Origin: Lunularia cruciata
Lineage: Eukaryota; Streptophyta; Marchantiopsida; Lunulariales; Lunulariaceae
DNA: 64,000 nt
Reading direction: 5' to 3'
NCBI GenBank assembly: GCA_948567375.1
Contig: OX419760.1
Location: 10,850,001-10,914,000, forward strand
This document shows, piece by piece, positions 12,193 to 23,115 of this stretch; position 1 is the first letter of the stretch, and each line of letters begins with the position of its first letter. The notes under the pieces are model-generated. The model was not told the DNA's origin. It was given only the letters and a program-made list of their open reading frames with translations, and searched no databases. Both the position numbers and the translations under genes were made by a program.

Positions 12193-12450
12193 GGTTGCTC
12201 CTCTATCACACCACTCCCAATCAATCTAATTTATTAACACATAGAAACAGCACGTCCACCGTTCTCCATAAGTTACAGCCGGAAGTACCAAGGGTTCCTC
12301 ATATATGGTGATCATATGCAGAAAATCTTGTCTAAAGTGTGAGGTGATGAACTGTGTGAAACAATGCTTGGGTAGTATTAGGACGCAAAAAATCCAATGG
12401 TTTGGTGGAAGTGGATTTGGTGGTCCATAAATTCCATCCATCCCATTCCT

Positions 12451-12462
12451 GCTCTGATACCA
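12451..12462 (-). other. Gypsy-1 primer binding site (initiator tRNA-Met)
   Basis: The minus strand reads TGGTATCAGAGC one base inside the 5' LTR. This is the classic plant LTR-element site complementary to the 3' end of initiator tRNA-Met, and it fixes the orientation of the element. Confidence 0.92.
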
Positions 12463-12463
12463 A

Positions 12464-12872
12464 TGTAAAAGATCGAATCCGAGGAGAGAAATAGGAGAAT
12501 GGAAACTCACATTGAGACACTTGAATGAGGGAAAACTCCGAATGCCTAGCATGAGCTTTGGCCTTGGTATTTATAGGTAGCATACAAGACCCTTGAAGCT
12601 TCTCAAGAAGCTTCCTTGAGCCGCTTTCTTGGAGTGCAAGCCAAGTTAACTAGGAAGCTTCTCTAGAAGCTTCCTTCTAGAAGCCGCCCACTTGGCGTGC
12701 AAGCTAAGCTAGTTAGAAGCTTCTAGAAGCTACCTGCTTAGGGTGCAAGGTTACTAGTTGGGAAGCTTCCCAAGAAGCTTCTTAGATGCTTCTAGAATAT
12801 TCTAGGCTATTTTGTCTTATTCTCTACTTCGTAAGCCCGACTAACTTCATCATTGAACTCTATATTGTTACA
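12464..12872 (-). repeat. Gypsy-1 5' LTR
   Basis: This is the partner of 7241-7665. It keeps the TATA box (12568-12576), a three-unit GAA/TTC array at 12716-12728 and the perfect TTC-GAA-TTC array at 12790-12802. The array corresponding to the four-unit one in the other LTR is shortened by a small deletion. The element's transcript would start here. Confidence 0.92.
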
Positions 12873-12882
12873 TAAGATGTCT

Positions 12883-13030
12883 GAGCTATGCAAGTTGTAC
12901 AAACAATTTGATCATCAAAGAAGCATCACCTAGTGTGATTGCTCTCTTATGGAGCTATGCAAGTTGTATGGTCTACAAAAAATTAGAGCACCCAAAGAAG
13001 CATCACCTAGTGTGATTGCTCTCTTATGGA
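12883..13030. repeat. Tandem duplication, about 70 bp units
   Basis: Two adjacent units share GAGCTATGCAAGTTGTA at one end and AGCATCACCTAGTGTGATTG at the other, separated by a diverged middle. They lie between Gypsy-1 and the LINE remnant. No coding sense is seen. Confidence 0.6.
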
Positions 13031-13396
13031 TTGCACCAACCATTGCCCTCTATAGAGCAATTTACACATGTTGTCTAAAATATGCTACAAAGTGTGAGAG
13101 TGAGAGTGGTATCCCCTAGCGCCTAACATGATATGCTCTTGTGCACTCCTTGACAAATGTATTGAATGCCATGTCCATCACTCCATATAACTCCAAGGCT
13201 AGAGGAACAAAGAGATGACCTTGCTGCATGCCCCTATACTTGGGGACCTTACGACCTATTGTTACACTTGCCGCTCATCTAGGAGGATGGGTAATCACTC
13301 CCTCCAAAATTGTATCCCATATAGGATCAATAACCGCCACATATGCTATTATCACCTAATCATCTTGGACCAAGTATAAGTCTGCCTTGACATGTA

Positions 13397-15000
13397 TCAT
13401 CTGCAAAGCATATAAACGTTCCTCCAAGCCAAGTATCCACTCTCTCGTGCTATAGCAAACACTTTGACCCAAATAGCATCATGAGTAACTATCCTTTGTC
13501 CTCCAAAAGGACACCATGACATATAGACCACTGCTGCATCTAATGTAGAACCACACTCACAAGTGAGTAATGAAGATGCAGATGGGTGGACCAAACCTAA
13601 GCAAAACCTCATTGTTGTAGAGAAAGTAGTTGGTGCAAGTCGGAATGCCCTAATGCACAATTGAGCTAGGATCCAAGAGTTTGCTTCCTTGCTAGAGCAA
13701 GAGCAAAGATGTGCTTTAGTAGCATGAGGAATGGATGAGTCAACTAAGAGAGAATGTAGTGTATGCTCACATTGTTGCTCCATCAAGGAAGATTGTAAAC
13801 CACGAGTCTAATTTGATGATAATGAAGCAAAAGATGGAAATTCCTTGGAAAAGATGGAAAGTCTTTCATTTTCCACAATAACATATGGAGAGAAAAGGAT
13901 CCTTCTTCCACTTGTATCACATAAGTCTCCAAAACCAACCTATCAACATCCACAAAACAAGAAAAAAGTAGGGGTGCCAAGAGAGCCTAACTACCCAAAA
14001 ATGCTATAGGTGTTATCTCTTTCATAAATAGCAAGCCAACTCCTCCATACAAGATTGGTAGAGCCATTTGTCTATGTGCCAAATCCCCTATGACACAGTC
14101 AAATGTCCATGGTCCAATAATATCACCAAAGACTCCCATAATCCTCCTATCAAAGGCTCTCAAACATGATAAGAAGGACAAGGAGGCGGGAATTGTACAA
14201 ATGAGGTAAGTTGGTTGGCAAGCAACACTAGAGAAGAGTATACCAAATGCTACCTACAGATCTCCTAATAACAAAAGGTCTTTCACATGGAGAATATCCT
14301 TTGCAAGGGTAGTATCTAAGAAGCATGTGACAAAATCCTTGGATCCTATTGGCATTCCAAGAACACATAGTCCATCTATAGATGTGATACACTCCTATGG
14401 AAGCTGAAGGTGGGGAGGGATACCTAAAGGAGACCATGCCCTACACTTTGATACCTTGATTCTAAAGCCTACTAGATGTAGCTTGGTAGTCAAGTGGTCA
14501 AAGGCCTACCTAATTTGATCTATAGAGCCCTCAATATGTGTATCAACTACTAAGGAGAGAAATGCACAACCTAGCATGGCCAAAGTAGTAGATAAGAGAT
14601 ATCACACTCCCTAAAGGATCTCCTTGACGTGTACCAACAACTAACTCCAAGACAATGAATCCCTCATGTTGAACAACCGTGTTGGTAGTAAAGGGAAGCA
14701 AGAGAGCCATAAAAAGACTGCACAAAAGGAATAAGACTTGCCAAGGATCCACCAACCTTCTTGAGCTCTCTAAAGATGGATGCCTATGAGATGCTATTAA
14801 AATCATTCTAACATCCACTTGTAGGACAACCCATTTTGGATGCTCGAGAATTTAGGACAACCCGAGAGTGCCCTAATGCCTAGAGATATAGCCTCACATC
14901 ATCCAAGTATAGCTACTCCAAATTGATGTGGACTAAGGTGTTGTCAAAAGTGAGAGTAATGCTAAAAGACAATTGTATGATTGACCAAATGCAAAAAGAT
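13397..15000 (-). pseudogene. LINE (non-LTR retrotransposon) reverse transcriptase remnant
   Basis: Minus-strand pieces appear in the right order. An RT segment has TRQGDPLGSVI (14818-14543). Next is a palm/thumb-like segment (14437-14228), then a post-RT segment with FDRRIMGVFGDI and LPILYGGVGLLF ending AFLGS (14181-13987). Last is a C-terminal Cys/His region with CECGSTLDAAVVY, then CPFGGQRIVTHDA (13786-13397). This post-RT plus Cys/His tail is typical of plant and algal LINE ORF2 proteins. Stops and frameshifts separate the pieces. No endonuclease domain or poly(A) tail is recognised. Confidence 0.75.
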
Positions 15001-16012
15001 CTTTCTAATAGCAATTGATCTAATGCCCTTTGTATCTTTTTCCATCACAAGAAGTTGACTAACACCTAACACCACCTGACTAATAGACATAGAAATGTCT
15101 CCTCTTGCTACTACTACAACCACCTACAACAACTTGGTAAAACCATTAGAAGGATTATCTACCTGAAAGCAATCTCTAAGGTGCTCATATACCATCCTTG
15201 ACAAGCTTCTTAAGGAAAGGCAAGGGGTAGTGCACAATGCTTGTGCAAAAAGTGACCTATAAAGACATAAAGACTACTTTGGCTGATAATCTAGATCTCT
15301 AGTGGTAGTTCCTTTACTACCATAAGATGTAGTGAACATAAGGAAGATATAGTCTCATCAATAGGACTAGCTATAGACAAAGGGTGTAGCGCTCATGCTG
15401 CTCTACTAAACTCTCTTGCTTTACCCAATGTCCTACATCGTCATGATTGAGTGGATTCTATGGTATCCTGTGGCAACACTTGTCTCTTAAAATGTGTAAC
15501 CTTAATAGACTCTTCCTAAAGGGCCACCCAATCCCCCACTCAAAATTAATGAAATCTAATAGCCACCTCTCTATGCTCCACCCGTCCCTTCCTAGCATAA
15601 CAAAGACACCATTGAGGGAGTAAGAGGAATAAGAACCATGTTAACTCGCCCAAGGAATCACGTGCCAAATGATCAAGTGGTGGGCAAAAATCTTGTCTAG
15701 TCTCATCATGGAGTGTGCAAGGTAGCCTATGGAATAGATGTGGACATGGAAAACTAGTCTCAAATAACCACAAAATGCAACCCGTATGAGAAGCTAACCA
15801 CTCCCCCACTCAATTTGTATCCTTGGGATGGTCAACAAAGAGATAGAAGAAGTATGCATAATCCCTAGTCCCACTATTGTTGATGTAGTTGTTAATCTAC
15901 ATCCCAAGTGGTCCAATCATAGTCCTTGTGCATCCTTTCCATATGAGTCTTTACCCTTGCTAGGTAAAGCATCAATGACACACCGGGCATGGTATATCCC
16001 AAGCCACTCTAG
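15001..16012 (-). other. Probable upstream part of the LINE remnant; otherwise unassigned
   Basis: A minus-strand open stretch (15809-15546) contains CILWLFETSFPCPHLFHRLP and HDETRQDFCPPLDH, followed by low-complexity hydrophobic sequence. It has the same orientation as the LINE RT and may be its N-terminal part. I do not recognise a domain. The rest of the interval shows nothing supportable. Confidence 0.35.
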
Positions 16013-16592
16013 TGTAATATAAGTAGCTAGACATATTATTTGGAGGTGAAAATTGGCTTAGTAACATCTAAAAGGATGTTGTGTATAATGGGCTAGGAAG
16101 ATCAGACAGAACTAACACCAAAAGAGTACTTCTACTAATAGGGCAGAAGGAAAAAATAGCTTGAAAACTTTAGAGCCAATTTTGGAGGCCTAAACAAACG
16201 AATTAGGCCTTGAAAATGGAAAGATTCCACCCCAAAGGAAAAATAAATTCCCCCTATGATTTTTCTCATCAAGAGCTTTCCAATGGTACCTCATTCATGC
16301 AATTTTAAGTTCCCTATAAGAAGATTCCCTAAAGATTCCCTTTGATCAAACCCATTTGACCAACTAGATAGGACAAGGATTGACATATCACCCATCCAAA
16401 CAACTAATCCAAGGATGGAGCTCGTTGATAGGTCACAAATCCATGTATTTGATCCAAGGATGGAGCTTCCTTTGAGTGGATCCTCTTTGCTATATAATAA
16501 AGAGAATGTGCTCCTTTGGGGCATTGGAGTATTGAGTGTGAAAAATTTATGTTTTCTCTCTTGGAGAGTTCTCTTGTCCTCATAGTATTACA
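16013..16592 (+). repeat. Gypsy-2 5' LTR
   Basis: It starts TGTAATATAAG and ends AGTATTACA. It aligns with 22526-23115 with many substitutions and indels, which points to an old insertion. A TATATAATAAAG stretch near 16490 is a candidate TATA box. Confidence 0.9.
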
Positions 16593-16593
16593 A

Positions 16594-16605
16594 TGGTATT
16601 AGAGC
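16594..16605 (+). other. Gypsy-2 primer binding site (initiator tRNA-Met)
   Basis: TGGTATTAGAGC begins one base after the 5' LTR. It differs by one C-to-T change from the canonical TGGTATCAGAGC. Confidence 0.85.
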
Positions 16606-17199
16606 AAGGTTTTTAATCCAAGAGAGTGGATCACCCCTCGTGGAAGAACATGAGCTACTAAAATTGAATAATTTGAGGAGAGAAAACATAGTGTAATTGC
16701 TAGACTTGGGAACTGTTTTAGAGAGTGGATGGGATGGAGGCACCAAGAGGACAATTTCCTACACCTAGCTTCCCATTCTTGAATCCATTCTACATCAAAA
16801 TTACGGACATCCAATGTGAGTAAATGAGAGTATCTCTTGTTTATCATTTTGGAGCAGAATTCATGGACAGAGTGAGGAATTCACCAAACTCGGTGATTGT
16901 ACTTGTGGTGGTATACAATAGAGAGTGAGATTTGACAATCTACATTCTATTATGATGTTATGGATCTGAATTTACTAAATCCTCACACTTTCAACGTGCA
17001 AGTAGAAATCAGTTATGTAGTTAGACCAAAAGTGATGTTTAGGGATATTGTAGTCCGTAATGTTGGTGAGGAATATTATCAATGAGTGATAGCCTCTTAG
17101 GTCCCAATGGTAGTCCCCATAGTTTGTTCTCCCTCCTGAGTGATTGTTCTAACCCTCTATTGAAGAAGGAAGTAGCAATTGAACATTGGTTGTGTGTAG

Positions 17200-18200
17200 G
17201 AATCATGGATTTGTAGTTGCAAGAGTTGATGTAAGGAATGTAGGGGATGTTGAACGAGTTTTGGGAAATCAAGATGAATCCCGAGGAATTGCAAAATCAA
17301 ATACATACTATCAAGAACAATCAAGTAATGCAAGAAGGAGAGCCGTCTCAACAACCAGCACTAGCAATCAAAGTACTTGGGGAGTTATGCATGTCAATGA
17401 CACCGATTCTAATCAACAACCAAGCCACATTATTATTATGAATGAAAAAGATGTGTAACATCAAGCCTTACAAGGGATAACATTCCATGGGAGTAGTGGA
17501 AAATTGAAATTCAAGAATGAATCGATATCTTTGATTGTTCACAACAAAGATCACTGATCATTCTACAAGTGTGTGTATGTATGGGTACTTGACCAATACA
17601 ACTCTCACATCATTGTTGGTAGAAGGAATAGAGGTCACTTTGACAGCCATGCAAGAAGGGTTGGTCAAGAATTTCCAATTTGTGGATTATGTGCATATGT
17701 CCGAACCAGACTTTGGGAGTTGAAGTAAAAGAATAGCATACAAGAGTACATGGAGGCATTTTGGATCTACAGGTTGCGATAACCAATATGAGTCCAGCCA
17801 AATCTCTTGAAAATTTCAAGAGAGGATTAAAAGAGCAAATTTTCCAAGAAGTAATGGTGCAAAATCCTTGTATGTTTTTTGAAGCCATTGCTTGTGCTCA
17901 AAGAATAGTAGGGGCGCTTGGAGGAGGTGAAGCAATAACACTGATGCAAAACTATTGGGCTAAGACACACCATTTTGGTGGACCAGTTCCTATCAAATTG
18001 TGTAACAATTGGTTCCAAGATTGAGGAGAAAGACCTCTCCAAGGAGAACAAGGATGGGTCAAAGAAAGGAGAGAAGGGGTCCCACAAGAAGAAGGGGCTC
18101 AAGCAAAACAATGATGATGTTACAATTGTGGCCGAATTGGGCATGTAACCATCAGTTGTTGTGCTCGTCATCTTAGAGGCCCTCAGCCTCCATATAAGTG
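17200..18200 (+). pseudogene. Gypsy-2 gag
   Basis: The gag region is broken into several frames. Recognisable parts are SPAKSLENFKRGLKEQIFQEV (about 17790-17850) and a CCHC zinc knuckle CYNCGRIGHVTISCC (about 18118-18165) with normal CX2CX4HX4C spacing. Stops separate it from the protease. Confidence 0.75.
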
Positions 18201-18369
18201 ACCTCTAAACCACTTGGAGAGAAAAATTGAAGAAGAGATTGGAAGAGGCATGGAAACCACATCAAAAAATGGAAGAAGAGACATGGAAACCAAATCAAAA
18301 AATGAAGATCGCTAATAAATGTACATTGTAGCCTTACTAGTTTGGTGAAGAAGAGTAAAAGCAAGGGAA

Positions 18370-18800
18370 GGAAGAGGAAAGTGTGCAAAGATGGAGGAAG
18401 ATAAATGCACAATTAATTGTTGTAAATGGAATGCTAGAAGGCAATCCAGCAAGAGTGTTGATAGACCTTGGGACAAAAAATAATTTCTTGTCTTGCTCTG
18501 TTGCAATAAGGTTGGAGATCAAACTAAAGAAGGATGAGAAGGACAAAGTAGAGTTACCTAATGGTCAAACAAAGAGGATTGAGTCATTGCCTAGAAAGGT
18601 AATACTCTCTATAGGAGGGTGTCAAGAGGAAATCAAGTGGTGACTGATACCACTAGCACGTTATGATGCAATCTTAGGTATGCCGTGGATGGAGCACTAC
18701 AACCACATGGTGGATTGGAGAAAGAAAGTAGTGAAAACTAGTCAATGGAAGATCTTTGGGGTTAAAGGAAGATCACAAAGGCAAGAGCTGCCTCTTTATG
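18370..18800 (+). pseudogene. Gypsy-2 aspartic protease
   Basis: The sequence NGMLEGNPARVLIDLGTKNNF has the retropepsin active-site context with Asp-Leu-Gly in place of Asp-Ser/Thr-Gly. It is followed by LPRKVILSIGG and, after a stop, by LARYDAILGMPWM near 18655-18690. The active-site triad is damaged. Confidence 0.75.
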
Positions 18801-18849
18801 TCATAAGGACCACATCTATTGGTAAGACAATAAATGTTTCATGGGTTTA

Positions 18850-21100
18850 ATTAAAGTCAAGAGTGCTCAACTCAATGGAAAATTCTTGAGAAATTGAAAG
18901 ATGCGGTCAATGCATTCTAAGATGTCTTTCTGGATGAATTATCCGCAAGTTTACCACCAAAAAAGAGAGTAGCTCATAAAATTGAGATACTTCTTGGGAA
19001 GACACCTCCTTGAATAGTCGCATATTGACTATCACCTCATAAGTTGGAGGAGTGTAAGGCTCAAATCAAGGAGATGTTGTAGAAGGGGTTTATCCAACCC
19101 AACATATCATCATAGGAGGCTCTTGTATTGTTTGTGAAGAAGGAAGATGGAACAATGCGCATATGCATTGACTATCGGGGAATGAATCAACAAATGGTGA
19201 AGAACTATAATACTTCAAGGACAAGAGAACTCTTCAAGAGAGATACAAGAGAGAAAACACAAATTTCACACTCAATCCTCCGATGCCCCAAAGGAGCACA
19301 TTCTCTTTATTATATAGCCAAGGAGGATCTCCTCCAAGGAAGCTCCACCATAGGATTTGGTACATGGATAGGTGACCTATCAGCAAGCTCCACCCTCAGA
19401 TTACTAGTTTGATAGGTGACATGTTTGTCCTGATCCCATTTGGTTGGTCAAATAGGCATTGATTAGAGTGAATCTTCTAGTGAATCTCTTTGTAGAAATC
19501 TCAAAATCACATGGGTGAAGTATGATTGGAAAGCTCTCAGAAAGATAAACCAAGGGAAAGGGAAGGCCAACCTTTCCTCTATTTGGGGGGGAAGGAGGGC
19601 AAATGTACACATTTTTGAGGCTTAATTCATCCATGTAGGCCTCCAAAATTGCCTTTGAAGTTTTCAAGTCTATTTTGGCTTTTGCCCTATTAGTAGAAGT
19701 GCTCTTTTGGTGATACCTCTATCTGATCTATGTTCTCCATCATGTGTAACATCCTTCTAGATGTCACCACCCAAGTGATTTCCAATGGTACCTCACCCAC
19801 CAGATCCCATGCCTAGCTATTGATTCTAAAGTTTCCAAGCATGTTTTGGTTTCTGGCCTATTAGTAGAAGTACTCATTTGGTGATACCTCTAGCTTATCT
19901 ACTTAGTCCATCATATATAACATCCTTCCAGATGTTACCAAACCAAATTTCATCTCTAGATCATCTATCTAGTTATCGGTATTACAAGAACAATATCCAT
20001 TACCTCGCATGGATGACTTGTTTAATCAACTCAATGGGGCAAGACACTTCACCAAACTTGATTTGTGGAGTAGTTACAACCAAATCAAAATTGCAGGAGA
20101 AGACATACACAAAATGGTCTTTAGAACACGGTATGGTCACTTTGAGTACTTGGTGATACTATTTGGCTTCACCAATGCTCCAACCACTTTCATGAGTTTG
20201 ATGAATGATATATTTCATCCATACTTGGATAAACCTATTATCATTTTTCTTCATGACATCTTAATCTACAATATGATGCTAATAGAGCACAAGCAACATT
20301 TGCAAGAAGTCCTTTAGATTCTATGATAGAATCAATTGTATGCCAAAATCTCAAAGTGCGAGTTTGGCAAATCTGAAGTAGACTACTTAGGGCATAGAGT
20401 AAGTGCAGAAGGTATCCAAGTATTAGTAGATAAAATTGAAGTCATTCAAAAATAGAGTGCTCCAAAAAATCAAATGCAACTCAAGAGTTTCTTGGGATTG
20501 ATGGGGTTTTATCATCAATTTGTCAAGGACTTCTCCAAGATTACATAGCCTCTAACAATACTATTGAGCAAGGGGAAGAAGTGGATATGGGGAATTGCAC
20601 AAGAATTGGCCTTTTAGGAGTTGAATGTTGCATTATTACATGCACCAATCTTGAAATGGGATGACCTAAAACGTCCAATCAAGATGGCTATAGATGCATT
20701 AGGTGTAGCAATAGGAGCAATCTTACAACAAGAATGGTAGGATGGATGACACCCAAGTGCATATTTCTCTTGTAAGTTTTTTTTGGCATAATGCAACTAT
20801 CACACCAACGAGAGGAGCTAGCCATTGTCCTTGCAACCAAGCATTAGAAGTAATATCTGGGTGAGAAGACATTTGTGGTAGAGATGGACCACAAATCTCT
20901 AGTCTACCTCAAGACACAAAAAGATCTTTCTCATTGATAGATTGGGTGGGCAGAGTGGAAACAACAATTCAACATGACAATCAAATATGTGGAAGGCAAG
21001 AAGCAACTTGCAAATGCATTCACCCCAAATGCCGATGACAAACAATTTGGTGATGGAAGCCAAGATGAACCCTAAATGTTGGCCCAAGATTCTTGCTACT
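18850..21100 (+). pseudogene. Gypsy-2 reverse transcriptase and RNase H, split by a solo LTR
   Basis: RT starts with [20 protein letters not shown] (19128-19200), is interrupted by the insertion at 19206-19986, and resumes with PRMDDLFNQLNGARHFTKLDL and FLHDILIYN (20009-20317), where the usual LDDIL is LHDIL. RNase H-like pieces with EMDHKSLVYL follow near 20880-20920. Removing the insertion and one copy of AGAAC brings the halves together with a one-base frame difference. Numerous stops are present. Confidence 0.85.
19201..19991 (-). repeat. Nested Gypsy-2-family solo LTR with perfect TSD
   Basis: The LTR occupies 19206-19986 in reverse orientation relative to its host element. It is flanked by AGAAC at 19201-19205 and 19987-19991. 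It is about 200 bp longer than the host LTRs because a block starting at CCTATTAGTAGAAGT is present twice (near 19686 and 19857). A solo LTR arises by recombination between the two LTRs of a full insertion. Confidence 0.9.
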
Positions 21101-22260
21101 ACAAAAACTAATCCATAGATTGTAGGTGCTCAATCATCCAAAGGCATCATTAGCACCCAAGAATTCACCTTTTGTGATGGTAGGTTATGGATATTGGATG
21201 ACACGGATCTAAGAACCACCATCCTAGTAGAATGTCATGATTTTGCCATTGTAAGTCATGTTGGAGTGGACAAGACCTTGGATGCGGTCAAATGCTATTA
21301 CTATTGGTCCAAGATGAGCAATGATGTGATGGAATATGTTCAAAGCTGCCTACTTTGTCAACAAAATAATCAAGCTCAAGCTTCTAATCAAGTTCCCACA
21401 TGACTCATCCAACCTCTCTCCACTCTTACACAATGTTGGGAACAAGTAAACATGGATTTGGTTTGTGAATTGCCCAAGATCACCTTTGGGTTTTACTCCA
21501 TCATAGTCTTTGTCGACCGACTCAACAAAATGATTCATGTATGTCCTACCACCAAGGATGTGACTGCCCCGCAACTAGCACAATTGTATTTAGATGCAAT
21601 CCTTTCCCATCAAGGCTTGTCTTTAATGCTCATCACAGATAGAGGCACTAAATTCACTAGTTTGTTTTGGAGAACACTCTTTGGGTTCTTCAAAACCAAA
21701 TTAGCCATGTCCATAGTAAGTGTTCTCAACAAATTGGACAAACTGAGAGGGCAAATCACATTATTGAGGACATGCTTTAGGGTTTTACTTTGGATGAGCA
21801 AGAGAGTTAGGACACCTTACTCCCATTGGTGGAATTTTCTTACAACAATTTAGTGAATGCCTCTACACAAGTCACACCATTCTTACTCATGCATGGAGAG
21901 CATCCTTTCACACCTTCAAAAGCTTGATGAAGTCCTATCCGGTGGGTACCAAGGTTGACATTGTGAACATGTTTGTTTCTAGAATCCAACAAGGTGTGGA
22001 GAACGCCAAGCATAGGTTGTAAATCACTCAAAATTGGCAAAAGTAGTATGTAGATGGACACCGCCAACACATGGAGGTTCAATGTGGGAGATCAAGTTTG
22101 GTTGTCAACCGCCAACCTCAAGTTAGTTGGTCCTCATAAGCTCAGACCTCATTTCATTGGACCTTTCTCCATCCTTTGTCGCATCGTGCCTTATCACCTT
22201 GAGCTACTGCCAAATATGACGATCCACTTGGTGTTACATGTTTTCTTATTATGTTGATAT
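21100..22260 (+). pseudogene. Gypsy-2 integrase
   Basis: The zinc-binding segment has ECHDFAIVSHVGVDKTL and VQSCLLCQQNNQA (21194-21403). The core has DLVCELPK, VFVDRLNKMIHVCP and ITDRGTKFTS (21452-21853). The C-terminal part has NVGDQVWLSTANLKL and RPHFIGPFSI (22054-22257). Frame changes near 21730 and 21850 disrupt the core before the catalytic Glu. Confidence 0.85.
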
Positions 22261-22324
22261 GCTCTCCGACCATCCCACTTCTCTTCCATCTAAAAAAATT
22301 GACCTTGTCCAACACTTGTTGATG

Positions 22325-22460
22325 AGGCGGAGGAGTATGAGGTTGAACACATTATCTAGAAAGGCATTTGTGGCATCCGCGTGTGGAATATCTGGTCCAT
22401 TGGAAAGGGTACCCACTATATGAGGCAACATGGGAGCCAACAGCCAACTTGACCAACACA
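22325..22460 (+). pseudogene. Gypsy-2 chromodomain
   Basis: The frame shows EEYEVEHII, then a stop, and after a frame change VEYLVHWKGYPLYEATWEP. This matches the chromodomain core and identifies the element as a chromovirus, related in layout to Gypsy-1. Confidence 0.8.
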
Positions 22461-22509
22461 ATCTTTTCAATATTTTGCGCAACAACTTCACATTGAGGAC
22501 ATTGCATCT

Positions 22510-22525
22510 TAAAAGGGGGGAGGTC
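22510..22525 (+). other. Gypsy-2 polypurine tract
   Basis: AAAAGGGGGGAGG lies directly before the 3' LTR and is the expected plus-strand primer site. Confidence 0.85.
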
Positions 22526-23115
22526 TATAATACAAGTAGCTAGACATATTATTTGGAAGAGGAAATTGGCTTGGTAACACCTAGAAGGATGTTTTGTACA
22601 ATGGGCTAGGAAGGTCAGATAGAGGTGTCACCAAAAGAGTACTTCTACTAATAGAGGAGAAGTAAAATATAAACTTGAAAACTTTAGAGCCAATTTTGAA
22701 GACCTAAACGGATGAATTATGCCTCAAAAATGGAAAAATTCCTATCCCTCAAGGAGAAAAAGCTTACCTTCTACTCCTTATGAATCATCTCGTCGAGGGC
22801 TTTCTAATAGTATCTCACCCATGCAATTTTGAGCTCCCTATAGAAATATTCTCTAAGGATTCCTTTTGGTCAAACTCATTTGACCAACTAGATAGGACAA
22901 GGATTGACATGTCACCCATCCAAACAACTAATCCAAGGATGGAGCTGGTTGACAAGTCACCAATCCATGTATATGTTCCAAGGGTGGAGCTTCCTTTGAG
23001 TGGATACTCTTTGTTATATAATAAAGAGAAAGTGCTCTTTTGGGACATTGGAGTATTAAGTGTGAAGCTTAAAATCTTTTGTATTGGAGAGTTCTCTTGT
23101 CCTCAAAGTATTACA
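22526..23115 (+). repeat. Gypsy-2 3' LTR
   Basis: It starts TATAATACAAG (TG mutated to TA) and ends AGTATTACA. The pairing with 16013-16592 and the adjacent polypurine tract fix the boundaries. Confidence 0.9.

Larger units (their letters stand above)
7241..12872 (-). mobile_element. Gypsy-1: Ty3/gypsy chromovirus, complete structure, decayed coding
   Basis: The element has two LTRs (7241-7665 and 12464-12872), an initiator-tRNA-Met primer site beside the right LTR, a G-rich polypurine tract beside the left LTR, and gag-PR-RT-RNase H-integrase-chromodomain in the Ty3/gypsy order on the minus strand. The chromodomain places it among chromoviruses. The five bases outside the LTRs differ (CACTC versus TAAGA), so no target-site duplication remains. 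Frameshifts and stops in gag and RT, and a Lys in place of the catalytic integrase Glu, show it is inactive as it stands. Confidence 0.93.
16013..23115 (+). mobile_element. Gypsy-2: decayed Ty3/gypsy chromovirus with nested solo LTR
   Basis: LTRs at 16013-16592 and 22526-23115 frame gag, protease, RT, RNase H, integrase and a chromodomain on the plus strand. The flanks are TCTAG on the left and TGTAG on the right, consistent with a 5-bp target duplication carrying one mutation. A second, reverse-oriented LTR of the same family (19206-19986) interrupts RT. Many stops and frameshifts make it old and inactive. Confidence 0.92.
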
